NCBI RefSeq assembly: GCF_042679605.1
Contig: NZ_JBHTMU010000003.1
Coordinates: 62,001 to 126,000 of the forward strand
Reading direction: 5' to 3'
Length of the DNA stretch: 64,000 nt
Source: Litorisediminicola beolgyonensis
Lineage (GTDB): Bacteria; Pseudomonadota; Alphaproteobacteria; Rhodobacterales; Rhodobacteraceae
This document shows positions 10,215 to 18,904 of this stretch, in pieces; the first letter of the stretch is position 1; every line of letters starts with the position of its first letter. The notes under the pieces were generated by a model. The model searched no databases. It was not told where the DNA came from and saw only the letters and a list, made by a program, of their open reading frames with translations. Made by a program: the position numbers and the translations under genes.

Positions 10215-11297
10215 ATGGATCGTCGTTCTTTCCTTCGCACGTCCGCCGTCGGCGGCACCGCGGCCGCCGCTTCGGCGCTGGCAGCGCCGGCCTACGCGCA
10301 GGGCAACCGCACCCTGACGCTCGTCACCACCTGGGGCCGTGGCCTCGCCGGTGTGCATGACGCCGCGCAGCGCTCTGCCGACATGATCACCGCCATGACC
10401 GATGGCGCGCTGACCGTGGACCTGAAGGCCGCGGGCGAGCTCGTCGGCGCGTTCGAGGTGTTCGACGCGGTGACCTCGGGCCAGGCCGACATGTATCACG
10501 GCGCCGACTACTACTTCGTCGGCCAGCACCCGGGCTACGCCTTCTTCACCGCCGTGCCCTTCGGCATGACCGCGCAGGAGCTGGTGAACTGGTACTACCA
10601 GGATGGCGGCCACGAGCTGCATGACGAGCTGGGCCAGATCTTCGGCCTGAAATCCTTCCTCGCGGGCAACACCGGCGCGCAGGCGGGCGGCTGGTTCTCC
10701 AAGGAGATCACCGGTCCTGAGGATTTCAACGGCCTCAAGTTCCGCATGCCCGGCCTCGGCGGCCAGGCGCTCGGCAAGCTCGGCGCCTCGGTCCAGAACA
10801 TCCCCGGCGGCGAAGTGTACCAGGCGCTCTCTTCGGGCGCGATCGACGGAACCGAGTGGATCGGTCCCTGGGCGGACGAGAAGGCCGGCTTCCAGGAGAT
10901 CACCAAGATCTACTACACCGCAGGCTTCCACGAGCCGGGCGCAGGCCTGTCGCTCGCGATGAACCGCGAGGTCTTCGACAGCCTGAGCCCCGCGCATCAG
11001 AAGATCGTCGAGATCGCGGCCGCCGAAAGCCACCAGTGGAACCTCGCGCAGTTCCTCGCCAACAACGGTGCGGCGCTCCAGCGTCTGCAGTCGGGCGGCG
11101 TCACCATCCGCGAGTTCCCCGACAGCGTCTGGGATGCGTTCGGCCAGGCCAGCCAGGAAGTCCATGACGAGAACATGGGCGACGAGCTCTACAAGAAGAT
11201 CTACGACAGCGCGATGTCCTCGATGAAGTCGTCGTCGGAGTGGATCAAGCGCTCGTCGGGCGTCTACACCGCGCAGCGCGACCGCGTGCTCGGCTAA
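10215..11297 (+). CDS. TRAP transporter substrate-binding protein, DctP/TakP family
   Basis: A 360-residue periplasmic receptor. The N-terminus carries a twin-arginine signal (DRRSFLRTS, then a hydrophobic Ala-rich stretch and a PAYAQ cleavage region near residue 28), so it is probably exported folded by Tat. The motifs NTGAQAGGWF, FRMPG and IDGTEWIGPW match the TakP-like branch of the DctP family, which binds carboxylate-containing ligands. In these proteins a conserved Arg in the FRMPG strand holds the carboxylate. It has a strong GGGAGG site at 10202-10207. The two membrane subunits follow. A stem-loop after its stop probably keeps its transcript more abundant than the membrane genes. Confidence 0.9.
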   Translation: MDRRSFLRTSAVGGTAAAASALAAPAYAQGNRTLTLVTTWGRGLAGVHDAAQRSADMITAMTDGALTVDLKAAGELVGAFEVFDAVTSGQADMYHGADYYFVGQHPGYAFFTAVPFGMTAQELVNWYYQDGGHELHDELGQIFGLKSFLAGNTGAQAGGWFSKEITGPEDFNGLKFRMPGLGGQALGKLGASVQNIPGGEVYQALSSGAIDGTEWIGPWADEKAGFQEITKIYYTAGFHEPGAGLSLAMNREVFDSLSPAHQKIVEIAAAESHQWNLAQFLANNGAALQRLQSGGVTIREFPDSVWDAFGQASQEVHDENMGDELYKKIYDSAMSSMKSSSEWIKRSSGVYTAQRDRVLG

Positions 11298-11320
11298 GGC
11301 TCACGAGAGCTGACGATATC

Positions 11321-11346
11321 GGGGCCTCCGTCCTTGCGGGGGCCCC
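11321..11346 (+). terminator. Intra-operon stem-loop between TRAP receptor and permease genes
   Basis: A ten-base-pair stem (11321-11330 with 11337-11346, one G-T pair) closes a six-base loop, without a long T run after it. It sits 23 bases past the receptor stop. Hairpins at this place in binding-protein operons usually act as partial terminators or protect the upstream mRNA from 3' decay, giving more receptor than permease. The effect here is inferred. Confidence 0.55.
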
Positions 11347-11433
11347 TTCCGCTCGAATAAGAACCGCCGCCAAGGATTGACGGCGACGATGGCGGGGCAG
11401 AAGACCCCGTCCGAGCTTCCGGGGGAGAGACTG

Positions 11434-12372
11434 ATGGAACAGGACGGTGCCGTCGAAGCGGTCGGCGTGTTCGGAGCCTTGGTGGCCGGGATCGGCTGGG
11501 TTCTGAAAAACCTCGCACTTGCCTTCTGGAACCTGGGCTACGCGCTGACGCATCCGGGGCTTTGGCTCGACTGGTCCGACAAGGAGGCGATCACCCGCTT
11601 CGTCTATTACGGCGGGTCGGTCGAGTTCTTCTTCGTCGTCTTCACCGCGTTTCTGGTCTTCACCGGCATCGGGCTCTGGCGAAACAGCATCCTCTGGGGC
11701 GGCGTCCGGGTGCTCGAGGGCATCGCCAACACGCTCGGCCGCGTCTTCGCCTGGGCGGGCCTTTTGATGGTGCTCCAGCAGGTGATCATCGTCTTCATGC
11801 AGCGCATTTTCGCGCGCGCCGAGATCAGCCTCGGCTTCGGCATCCCGGTGAGCTTCGACATCTCCTGGTGGTCCGAGGAGCTCAAGTTCTACAACGCGCT
11901 CGTCGTCGCGCTCTGCCTGACCTACACCTTCGTGCAGAAAGGCCATGTCCGCGTCGACCTCGTTTACTCGGCGATCTCGTTCCGCGCCAAGCGCGTGATC
12001 GACATGCTGGGATCGGTGCTCTTCATGATGCCGATGGCGGTGCTGATCTGGCTCTATTCGTGGTTCTTCCTCTGGCGCCACCTGATCGTGCCGAACCCCT
12101 CGGCATCGAACACGCTCGAGCAGCTCCTGATGAAGAGCCGCGCGCTGCGCTGGAACGTCGAGACCATCGGATTCAGCCCCAACGGCTTCACCGCCTATTT
12201 CCTGTTCAAGGTGCTGCTGGTGGCGCTCTGCGGGCTGATCTTCATCCACGCCTGGGCCTTCCTCTGGCGCTCCTACCTGGAGTGGAAAGAGGGGCCCGAG
12301 AGCGAGGACAAATATCTCGATCTCGACGTGCTCGAGGCGGTCGAAGAACCGCACGTGCCGTCGCAGAGCTAA
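11434..12372 (+). CDS. TRAP transporter small permease subunit (DctQ type), enlarged
   Basis: About 312 residues from the ATG behind GGGGGAGAGA, with several strong hydrophobic segments. The region around LCLTYTFVQKGHVRVDLVY is the typical DctQ core (helix ending in a Gly-His-x-Arg-Val-Asp turn). Ordinary DctQ proteins are about 160-200 residues; this one has extra N-terminal helices (residues 10-90) and a long loop before the last helix. It pairs with the large permease gene, which starts 15 bases downstream. Located in the inner membrane. An upstream start at 11377 is possible but lacks a site as good. Confidence 0.85.
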   Translation: MEQDGAVEAVGVFGALVAGIGWVLKNLALAFWNLGYALTHPGLWLDWSDKEAITRFVYYGGSVEFFFVVFTAFLVFTGIGLWRNSILWGGVRVLEGIANTLGRVFAWAGLLMVLQQVIIVFMQRIFARAEISLGFGIPVSFDISWWSEELKFYNALVVALCLTYTFVQKGHVRVDLVYSAISFRAKRVIDMLGSVLFMMPMAVLIWLYSWFFLWRHLIVPNPSASNTLEQLLMKSRALRWNVETIGFSPNGFTAYFLFKVLLVALCGLIFIHAWAFLWRSYLEWKEGPESEDKYLDLDVLEAVEEPHVPSQS

Positions 12373-12387
12373 GAGAGGGCAGGGACA

Positions 12388-14745
12388 ATGCTATTCGGTT
12401 TGGACGGCGTCGAGATCGGCCTGATCATCGTCTTCGCGACGCTTTTCGGCGCGATCCTTTCGGGCTTCCCGGTGGCCTTCGCCATCGGCGGGGCCGGGGT
12501 CATCTCCTTCGGGATCATCGCCGCGCTCGACAGCGCCGGGCTCCTGGTTCACCAGGCCATCGACACCTCGTCGCAGGCCTATAACGACATCGTCAATTCC
12601 GGGGTCCGGCCCGACGCGGTGTCGATCTTCCGCTATCCCGACCTGCCGCGCGTCGCCGAGCACGTCTTCGCGGGCGGCTGGGAGACGGCGCTCGACCGCA
12701 ACGTCTCGTTCATCGTCAACCGGATCAACGAGCGCGTGCTCGCGGGCCAGTCGATCGAGACGCTGCTGGCGGTCCTGATGTTCGTCCTGATGGGCATCGT
12801 GCTGGAGCGCTCGAAGATCGCCAACGATCTTCTGACCACGATGGCGCGGGTCTTCGGCCCGCTGCCGGGCGGTCTTGCCGTCTCCATCGTCGTGGTCGGC
12901 GCCTTCCTCGCCGCCTCGACCGGCATCGTCGGTGCGACCGTGGTGACGATGGGCCTTCTGGCGCTGCCGACCATGCTCAGGAACAACTACTCGCCAGAGC
13001 TTGCCACCGGCGTGATCGCCGCGTCGGGCACGCTCGGACAGATCATCCCGCCCTCGATCGTGATCGTCCTTCTCGGCACGCTTGCGGGCGATCTCTACTC
13101 CGCCGCGCAGGAGAACCGCGCCAATCTCGTGGGCTGCTCGGATGCGCTCACCTATCTGGGCGAACCCGCGGTGGTGTCGGTCGGCACGCTCTTCCAGGCA
13201 GCACTTCTGCCCGGCATCCTTCTGGCGGTGCTCTACGGCGTCTATGCCTTTGTCTTCGCGCTTCTGAACCCGTCGAAGGCGCCGGCCGTCGCCTCCGAGG
13301 GTGGGATGGGCGGCGAGGTCATCACGCGCTCCGAAGGCCTGACCTGGTTCCTGCTGGTGCCTGTCGCCATCGTCGCCGGTGCGCTTCTTCTGGCCGAGAC
13401 CGGCCTCGTGGGCGATCAGAGCGCCGAGGTCGACAGCTTCTCCGCCGCGGGTCAGACCGCGTCGCTCCGCACCAATGTCTCGCCCGATTGCCAGGCTGCG
13501 ATGATCGAGCTCCATGGCCAGGAGGCCTGGGACGAAGCCGTGGCCCAGCAGGCCGAGATCGACGCCGCGGGTGGCGTGGCGCAGGCGCGCGAACTGAGCC
13601 CCGAGGAGCTGGAAGCCGCGCAGGCCGACAAGGTCGCGAACGCGGCGCCGATCGGCACCGGCATCGCCGTGATCGCGGTGGCGCTCGGGATCGCGCTGGC
13701 GGTCGGACGCGGTGTCGCCCCTGTCGCGGCCCCCGCACCGTTGATCGCGGGAGCGGTCGGCATCCTGTTGCTCCTGCTCGTCGACATGCTGGCGATCTCG
13801 CCCCTGACCTCGGCGGGCACAACCGTGCTGCTGATCGCGCTGCCGCTTCTCCTGGCGCTCTATGGCTGTCGCGTCGCCGCGCGCCGCATGGCGAAAAACG
13901 AGCTGATCCGCGTGGTCTTCCCGCCGCTCGTCCTGATCGTGGCGGTCCTGGGCTCGATCCTCGGCGGCATCACCAACCCGACGCCCGCCGCCGCTCTCGG
14001 CGCGGCAGGCGCGATCATGCTCGCGGCCTACCGCAAGCTCTCGGAGCGCGGGCGCGACCCCTGGATCATCACCTGGTCCACGCTGGCGCTCGCGGGGATG
14101 ATCATCCTCGGCATGAATTTCGACCTGCGGGTGAATATCGGCGAAGTGTCGGTCGAAAGCTGGATCGCGTTCCTCGCGGCCTATGCCTGCTTCCTCTTCG
14201 CCTTCTTCGGCCTGATCTACGCCTGCTGGGTGCTCCTGTCGAACGGCGTGTTGAGCCCGGCGGTGCGCGAGACCGCCAAGGTGACCTCGATGGTCTTCAC
14301 CATCCTGATCGCCTCGCAGCTTCTGAACCTCGTGGTGATCTCCTTCGGCGGCGAGCATTACATCCAGCAGTTCCTGAAGAGTTTCGACAACGAGTTCACG
14401 GTCTTCCTGATCGTGATGCTGGTGCTCTTCGTGCTGGGCTTCGTGCTCGATTTCCTGGAGATCATCTACATCGTGGTGCCGATCGTCGGACCGGTGATCT
14501 ATGGCGGCAGCTTCGACCCGAAATGGGTGACGATCATGATCGCGGTCAACCTGCAGACCTCGTTCCTGACGCCGCCCTTCGGCTTCGCGCTCTTCTACCT
14601 GCGGGGCGTCGCGCCGAAAGAGGTCACGACCGGCCATATCTACCGCGGTGTCGCGCCCTTCGTGCTGATCCAGGTCGCGGGCCTGGCGATCCTGTGGTTC
14701 TTCCCCGGCATCGTCACCATCGTGCCGGACCTGATCCCCAACTGA
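12388..14745 (+). CDS. TRAP transporter large permease subunit (DctM type), with two insertions
   Basis: The DctM family core is clear: GVIAASGTLGQIIPPSIVIVL at about 208-228 and a second repeat near the C-terminus (NLQTSFLTPPFGFALFYLRG) that form the sodium- and substrate-handling hairpins. At 785 residues it is far longer than the usual 425-450. The extra length lies in a hydrophilic insert at about 58-118, a soluble segment at about 340-420 rich in Glu/Ala, and added helices at 425-560. Enlarged DctM proteins of this kind pair with enlarged DctQ proteins. It completes a secondary, sodium-driven uptake system. The substrate is unknown; the downstream deacylases suggest an amide- or carboxylate-bearing compound. 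Confidence 0.87.
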   Translation: MLFGLDGVEIGLIIVFATLFGAILSGFPVAFAIGGAGVISFGIIAALDSAGLLVHQAIDTSSQAYNDIVNSGVRPDAVSIFRYPDLPRVAEHVFAGGWETALDRNVSFIVNRINERVLAGQSIETLLAVLMFVLMGIVLERSKIANDLLTTMARVFGPLPGGLAVSIVVVGAFLAASTGIVGATVVTMGLLALPTMLRNNYSPELATGVIAASGTLGQIIPPSIVIVLLGTLAGDLYSAAQENRANLVGCSDALTYLGEPAVVSVGTLFQAALLPGILLAVLYGVYAFVFALLNPSKAPAVASEGGMGGEVITRSEGLTWFLLVPVAIVAGALLLAETGLVGDQSAEVDSFSAAGQTASLRTNVSPDCQAAMIELHGQEAWDEAVAQQAEIDAAGGVAQARELSPEELEAAQADKVANAAPIGTGIAVIAVALGIALAVGRGVAPVAAPAPLIAGAVGILLLLLVDMLAISPLTSAGTTVLLIALPLLLALYGCRVAARRMAKNELIRVVFPPLVLIVAVLGSILGGITNPTPAAALGAAGAIMLAAYRKLSERGRDPWIITWSTLALAGMIILGMNFDLRVNIGEVSVESWIAFLAAYACFLFAFFGLIYACWVLLSNGVLSPAVRETAKVTSMVFTILIASQLLNLVVISFGGEHYIQQFLKSFDNEFTVFLIVMLVLFVLGFVLDFLEIIYIVVPIVGPVIYGGSFDPKWVTIMIAVNLQTSFLTPPFGFALFYLRGVAPKEVTTGHIYRGVAPFVLIQVAGLAILWFFPGIVTIVPDLIPN

Positions 14746-14761
14746 TCTTGGGCCCCGGACT

Positions 14762-14787
14762 GCCACCCCGGCGATGCGCGGGGTGGC
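14762..14787 (+). terminator. Hairpin downstream of the TRAP large permease
   Basis: GCCACCCC (14762-14769) pairs with GGGGTGGC (14780-14787) around a ten-base loop, beginning 17 bases after the permease stop. No T run follows, so it is either a weak terminator or an mRNA-stabilising end. The 21-bp intergenic repeat begins 15 bases later. Confidence 0.4.
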
Positions 14788-14801
14788 GGGCCGTGGGATG
14801 C

Positions 14802-14822
14802 GTATTTGGAAAAAGAAGAAGC
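14802..14822 (+). repeat. 21-bp dispersed intergenic repeat, copy 1
   Basis: The sequence GTATTTGGAAAAAGAAGAAG plus one C lies between the TRAP permease and the M20 deacylase gene. It is identical to copies at 48825-48845 (reverse) and 61751-61771. It is strikingly A-rich for this genome and follows a gene end and a GC-rich hairpin. Confidence 0.8.
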
Positions 14823-14920
14823 CTGGAAGAGCGCGAGGGGGGCAGGCGGCGCGCCCGGGTCGCCACGATGCCGCGGATCGGCTAGACCGGGCGCGCGAGT
14901 GAAAGAAGGAAGCCCCCGCG

Positions 14921-16081
14921 ATGCCCGAGACCCTGTCGCCGCGCCAGATCCTCGACCGGCTGGTGGCCTTCCCGACGATCAGCCGCGACACCAACCTGCC
15001 GCTGATCGACTGGGTCGAGGCGTATCTCGCCTCGCACGGGATCGCCGCGCATCGCCATCCCCATCCCTCCGAGCCCAAGGCCGGGCTCTTCGCCCATGTT
15101 GGCCCGGACGAGGGGGGCGGGGTTGTTCTGTCGGGGCATACCGACGTGGTTCCCGTGGACGGCCAGGACTGGCAGAGCGACCCCTGGACGGTGACCGAGC
15201 GCGACGGCCGTCTTTATGGGCGCGGAACGACCGACATGAAGGGCTTCGACGCTCTGGCGATCTGGTCGCTGGTCGAAGCGCAGGCGCGCGGCGTGTCGCG
15301 GCCGCTGCAGATTGCGCTCAGCTATGACGAGGAGATCGGCTGCATCGGCGCCGCGCCCCTGATCGAGGCGATGCAGGGCGTGGTGCCGCGCGCCCGCGAC
15401 GTGATCGTGGGCGAGCCGACCGGGCTGGCGGCCGTCACCGGTCACAAGGGCGGGCTCAGCTACCAGGTGCATATGCGCGGCTTCGAGGTCCACAGCTCGA
15501 TCCTGCATCGCGGTGTGTCGGCGATCATGTATGGCGCGAGGCTCATCGACTGGGCCAACCAGGTGAACGCCGAGGCGATGGCGGCCGAGCCCTCGGATCT
15601 GGCGGCGCTCTTCGATCCGCCCTGCACGAATGTTCATGTCGGCCAGATTTCGGGCGGCACCGCGCATAACATCACGGCCAAGGACTGCCGCTTCTCGCTG
15701 GGCTTCCGCATCGTGCCGGGCGAGACCGCCGACGACTGGGATCGGCGCTTCCGCGCCAAGGTCGCCGAGATCGAGGCCGAGATGCAGGCGGTGCATCCGG
15801 AGACCGGCATCGATCTCTCGGGCGGGTTTCGCCTGCCGGTCTTCGTGCCCGAGGCCGATAACAGCGCCGAGGCGCTGGTGCGCCAGATCACCGGCGACAA
15901 TGGCACGCAGCATGTGAGCTACGGCACCGAGGCCAGCCATTTCCAGGCCGCGGGTTACCGCGCCGTCGTCTGCGGTCCGGGCGATATCGCGGTCGCGCAT
16001 CAGCCGGACGAATACCTGCCGGTCTCCGAGTTCGCCGCGGGCCAGCGCTTCATCGAGCGCCTTCTCGCGATCCTCGCATGA
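14921..16081 (+). CDS. argE: M20 family deacetylase, acetylornithine deacetylase (ArgE) type
   Basis: A 386-residue zinc-dependent amidohydrolase. Metal ligands fit the family: LSGHTDVVP (first His-Asp pair), GRGTTDMKGFDA (bridging Asp), DEEIGCIG (general-base Glu pair) and YGTEASHFQ near the end. ArgE-type enzymes remove the acetyl group from N-acetyl-ornithine and similar N-acyl amino acids in the cytoplasm. The gene lies downstream of the TRAP transporter and overlaps the next FAD oxidoreductase by four bases. It may therefore serve this catabolic locus rather than arginine biosynthesis. The symbol reflects family resemblance only. Confidence 0.82.
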   Translation: MPETLSPRQILDRLVAFPTISRDTNLPLIDWVEAYLASHGIAAHRHPHPSEPKAGLFAHVGPDEGGGVVLSGHTDVVPVDGQDWQSDPWTVTERDGRLYGRGTTDMKGFDALAIWSLVEAQARGVSRPLQIALSYDEEIGCIGAAPLIEAMQGVVPRARDVIVGEPTGLAAVTGHKGGLSYQVHMRGFEVHSSILHRGVSAIMYGARLIDWANQVNAEAMAAEPSDLAALFDPPCTNVHVGQISGGTAHNITAKDCRFSLGFRIVPGETADDWDRRFRAKVAEIEAEMQAVHPETGIDLSGGFRLPVFVPEADNSAEALVRQITGDNGTQHVSYGTEASHFQAAGYRAVVCGPGDIAVAHQPDEYLPVSEFAAGQRFIERLLAILA

Positions 16082-17424
16082 GCTTCCCGATCTCGCTCGC
16101 AACGCCGGTCTCCTATCCCGGCCCGCCGCCCGCACGCGCCGATGTCGCGGTGATCGGCGGCGGCGTGATCGGGGTGTCGACCGCGCTCTATCTCGCCCGC
16201 GCGGGTCACCGGGTGGTGCTTCTGGAAAAGGGCCGCATCGCCGGCGAGCAGAGCGCGCGCAACTGGGGGTGGGTGCGGGTGCAGGGCCGCGACATGGCCG
16301 AGGTCCCGCTGGCGCAGGAGGCACAGACGCTCTGGCAGGGCTTCGATGCCGAATGCCGGGGCCGGATCGGCCTCAGGCAGACCGGCGTGACCTATCTCAC
16401 CCGGTCCGAGCAGAGCCTGTCGAACTACGCGCTCTGGTCCGCCGATGCGCGCGCGCTCCATGGCCACCGCAGCACGCTCCTCTCCCGTGACGAGCTTCGC
16501 GCCCTTCTGCCGGAGGCGCGGGCGAACTGGACAGGCGCGCTCCACACGCCCGGAGACATGGTGGCCGAGCCCTGGGCCGCGGTTCCGGAACTGGCGCGGC
16601 TGGCCTCCGAGGCGGGCGCGACGCTGGTGGAGCACTGCGCCGTCCGCGCGCTCGACATCGCGGCGGGCCGGATCGCCGGGGTAGTGACCGAGGCGGGGCG
16701 CCTCCATGCGCCCGAGGTCGTCCTCGCCGGAGGCGCATGGTCGCGCCTCTTTCTCGCGCGGCACGGTCTCGACCTGCCGCAGCTCTCGGTGCGCGCCAGT
16801 GTCTGCGAAACCGGCCCGCTCCCGCAGGTCGCCGGGACCGCTGCCGTCGATGCGCATCTTGCGTTCCGCCCGCGTACCGATGGCGGCTACTCGCTCGCCC
16901 CGTCGATGGCCTCCGAGCTCTTCCTCGGCCCCGACGCGCTCCGGCTCCTGCCGCGGTGGTGGCCGCTTCTGAAGGCGGGCGGTCTCGACCTGTCGCTCCG
17001 TCCCGCCGCGCCGCGCGACTGGCCCGATGGCTGGCGCACCGCGCGCCGCTGGGACGAGGACGTCGAGACCCCGTTCGAGCGGATGCGCATCCTCGACCCG
17101 GCCCCGAACCGGCGCAAGATCGCCGCGACCTGCCGCCGCTTTGCCGAGACCTTCCCGGGCGCCGGAGTGGTCTCGGCGCGCACGGCCTGGGCGGGCATGA
17201 TCGACGTCCTGCCCGACATCGTGCCCTGCATCGACCGCTTGCCGGGGCCAGGGGGGCTGACCGTGGCCACGGGGCTCTCGGGGCACGGCTTCGGCATCGG
17301 CCCGGCCGTCGGCAAGGCGGTCGCCGCGCTCGTGACCGGAGAGCGCCCGGCCCATGACCTGACCCGCTTCCGCTGGTCGCGGTTCTCCGACGGCCAACCC
17401 CTCGAGCCCGGACCCAATCTCTGA
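16078..17424 (+). CDS. DAO-family FAD-dependent oxidoreductase (D-amino-acid-dehydrogenase-like)
   Basis: 448 residues with an N-terminal FAD motif (VIGGGVIGVSTALYLARAG) and the second strand ending in Glu (LLEKG). A conserved SARNWGWVR segment near residues 60-68 lies in the flavin region. A C-terminal GLSGHGFGIGPA segment contacts the flavin. Members oxidise the C-N bond of amino acids, glycine, sarcosine or opines, passing electrons to oxygen or the quinone pool. It starts inside the stop of the deacetylase gene (ATGA), so the two products probably act in series: removal of an acyl group, then oxidation of the freed amine. The substrate is not evident. Confidence 0.8.
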   Translation: MSFPISLATPVSYPGPPPARADVAVIGGGVIGVSTALYLARAGHRVVLLEKGRIAGEQSARNWGWVRVQGRDMAEVPLAQEAQTLWQGFDAECRGRIGLRQTGVTYLTRSEQSLSNYALWSADARALHGHRSTLLSRDELRALLPEARANWTGALHTPGDMVAEPWAAVPELARLASEAGATLVEHCAVRALDIAAGRIAGVVTEAGRLHAPEVVLAGGAWSRLFLARHGLDLPQLSVRASVCETGPLPQVAGTAAVDAHLAFRPRTDGGYSLAPSMASELFLGPDALRLLPRWWPLLKAGGLDLSLRPAAPRDWPDGWRTARRWDEDVETPFERMRILDPAPNRRKIAATCRRFAETFPGAGVVSARTAWAGMIDVLPDIVPCIDRLPGPGGLTVATGLSGHGFGIGPAVGKAVAALVTGERPAHDLTRFRWSRFSDGQPLEPGPNL

Positions 17425-17548
17425 GCCAATCGCCCGGACCGATACACCCTCGTTCCAAGCCGCGGGTCCCGCACTCTCCACCAGCGCGCGTTCGGCCACC
17501 GTGCCCCCGCCCCGTATCCTTCATCTGTCCGGAAATATCCCGGAGAGC

Positions 17549-17585
17549 ACGAGAGGCAGCGCCTCTCGTCGGCGCCGGAGGCGCC
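17549..17585 (+). other. Two adjacent hairpins in the leader of the M20 amidohydrolase gene
   Basis: A perfect nine-base stem (17549-17557 with 17561-17569, loop AGC) is followed at once by GGCGCC-GGA-GGCGCC (17571-17585). They lie in the 265-base gap between the FAD oxidoreductase and the amidohydrolase gene. There is no T run, so a simple terminator is unlikely. They could be a stabilised 3' end, an attenuating leader or a paired operator. Nothing else in this gap looks like a gene. Confidence 0.4.
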
Positions 17586-17689
17586 GCCCCCGGCCGCAAC
17601 CCCGGAGCGACAGAGCCGCCGCTTGCAGCCGCCGCCCGCCGCTGGCAGGGTCGCGGCAATCCCGTTTTCGACTTCCCAAGGAGAGACCC

Positions 17690-18853
17690 ATGCCGGTCAA
17701 GAACCGTTTCGCCGAACTCCATGACGACATCACGGCGTGGCGACGCGACATCCATGCCCATCCCGAGCTGATGTTCGACACCCACCGGACCTCGCAGCTG
17801 GTGGCCGAGAAGCTGCGCGCCTTCGGCTGCGACGAGGTCGTCGAGGGCATCGGGCGCACCGGTGTCGTCGGCGTGATCCGCGGCAAGTCTACCGCGTCCG
17901 GGCGCGCCATCGGGCTCCGCGCCGACATGGACGCTCTGCCGATCGAAGAGCAGACCGGCGTCGACTATGCCTCGACTGCCAAGGGCACGATGCATGCCTG
18001 CGGCCATGACGGTCATACGGCGATGCTGCTGGGCGCGGCACAATATCTCGCCGAGACGCGGAATTTCGACGGCACTGTCTGCGTCATCTTCCAGCCCGCC
18101 GAAGAGGGCGGCGGCGGCGGCCGCGAGATGTGCGAGGACGGGATGATGGAGCGCTTCGGCATCGAAGAGGTCTACGGCATGCACAACTGGCCCGGTCAGC
18201 CGGTCGGCAGCTTCGCGATCCGGCCCGGTCCCTTCTTCGCCGCGACCGATGTCTGGGAGGTGGTGCTCGAGGGCAAGGGCGGCCACGCCGCCAAGCCGCA
18301 GGAGACCGTCGACACCAACGTCATGGCCGCGCAGACCATCCTCGCGCTCCAGACCATCGTCAGCCGCAACGCCGATCCGGTCGAGCAGATCGTGGTCTCG
18401 GTGACCTCACTCGAGAGCTCCTCGAAGGCGTTCAACGTCATCCCGCAGCGGGTCACCCTGCGCGGCACCGTCCGCACGCTTGCGCCCGAAATGCGCGATC
18501 TCGCCGAAAAACGCCTGACCGAGATCTGCAACGGCACCGCCGCGACCTTCGGCGGTAAAGCCCGGGTCGAGTACACGCGCAACTATCCCGTCATGGTGAA
18601 CTCCGACGAGCAGACCGCCTTTGCCGCCGATGTCGCGCGCGCCGTTTCGGGCGATTGCGACGACGCGCCGCTGGTGATGGGGGGCGAGGATTTCGCCTTC
18701 ATGCTGGAAGAGCGCCCCGGCGCCTACATCCTCGTCGGCAATGGCGACACCGCGCCGGTCCACCATCCCGAATACAATTTCAACGACGAGGCGATCCCCG
18801 CCGGGTGTTCCTGGTGGGCCGAGATCGTCGAGCGGCGTCTGCCCGCAAGCTGA
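17690..18853 (+). CDS. M20 family amidohydrolase, hippurate-hydrolase type
   Basis: 387 residues from the ATG behind AAGGAGAG. The family pattern is clear: WRRDIHAHPEL at the start, RADMDALPIEE, MHACGHDGHTAML (metal-binding Cys/His/Asp), PAEEGGGGG, and a C-terminal GGEDFAFML with a His ligand (HHPEY). M20D enzymes hydrolyse N-acyl amino acids (hippurate, acetyl-diaminopimelate, IAA conjugates) with two divalent metals. It is the second deacylase gene of the locus and is likely cytoplasmic. Upstream in-frame codons from 17501 encode Arg-rich sequence unlike the family and were rejected. Confidence 0.86.
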   Translation: MPVKNRFAELHDDITAWRRDIHAHPELMFDTHRTSQLVAEKLRAFGCDEVVEGIGRTGVVGVIRGKSTASGRAIGLRADMDALPIEEQTGVDYASTAKGTMHACGHDGHTAMLLGAAQYLAETRNFDGTVCVIFQPAEEGGGGGREMCEDGMMERFGIEEVYGMHNWPGQPVGSFAIRPGPFFAATDVWEVVLEGKGGHAAKPQETVDTNVMAAQTILALQTIVSRNADPVEQIVVSVTSLESSSKAFNVIPQRVTLRGTVRTLAPEMRDLAEKRLTEICNGTAATFGGKARVEYTRNYPVMVNSDEQTAFAADVARAVSGDCDDAPLVMGGEDFAFMLEERPGAYILVGNGDTAPVHHPEYNFNDEAIPAGCSWWAEIVERRLPAS

Positions 18854-18904
18854 GCCGGTCCGCCATGCCTTGAAGCGCGGCGCGGTCCGTCTAGCTCGCT
18901 GGGC

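Noticed and set aside
12391..15078. An 895-codon open frame on the minus strand, opposite the TRAP large permease
   Set aside because: It is the antisense shadow of a high-GC gene; the product is low-complexity Arg/Asp/His-rich with no domain, and the plus strand encodes a clear DctM protein.
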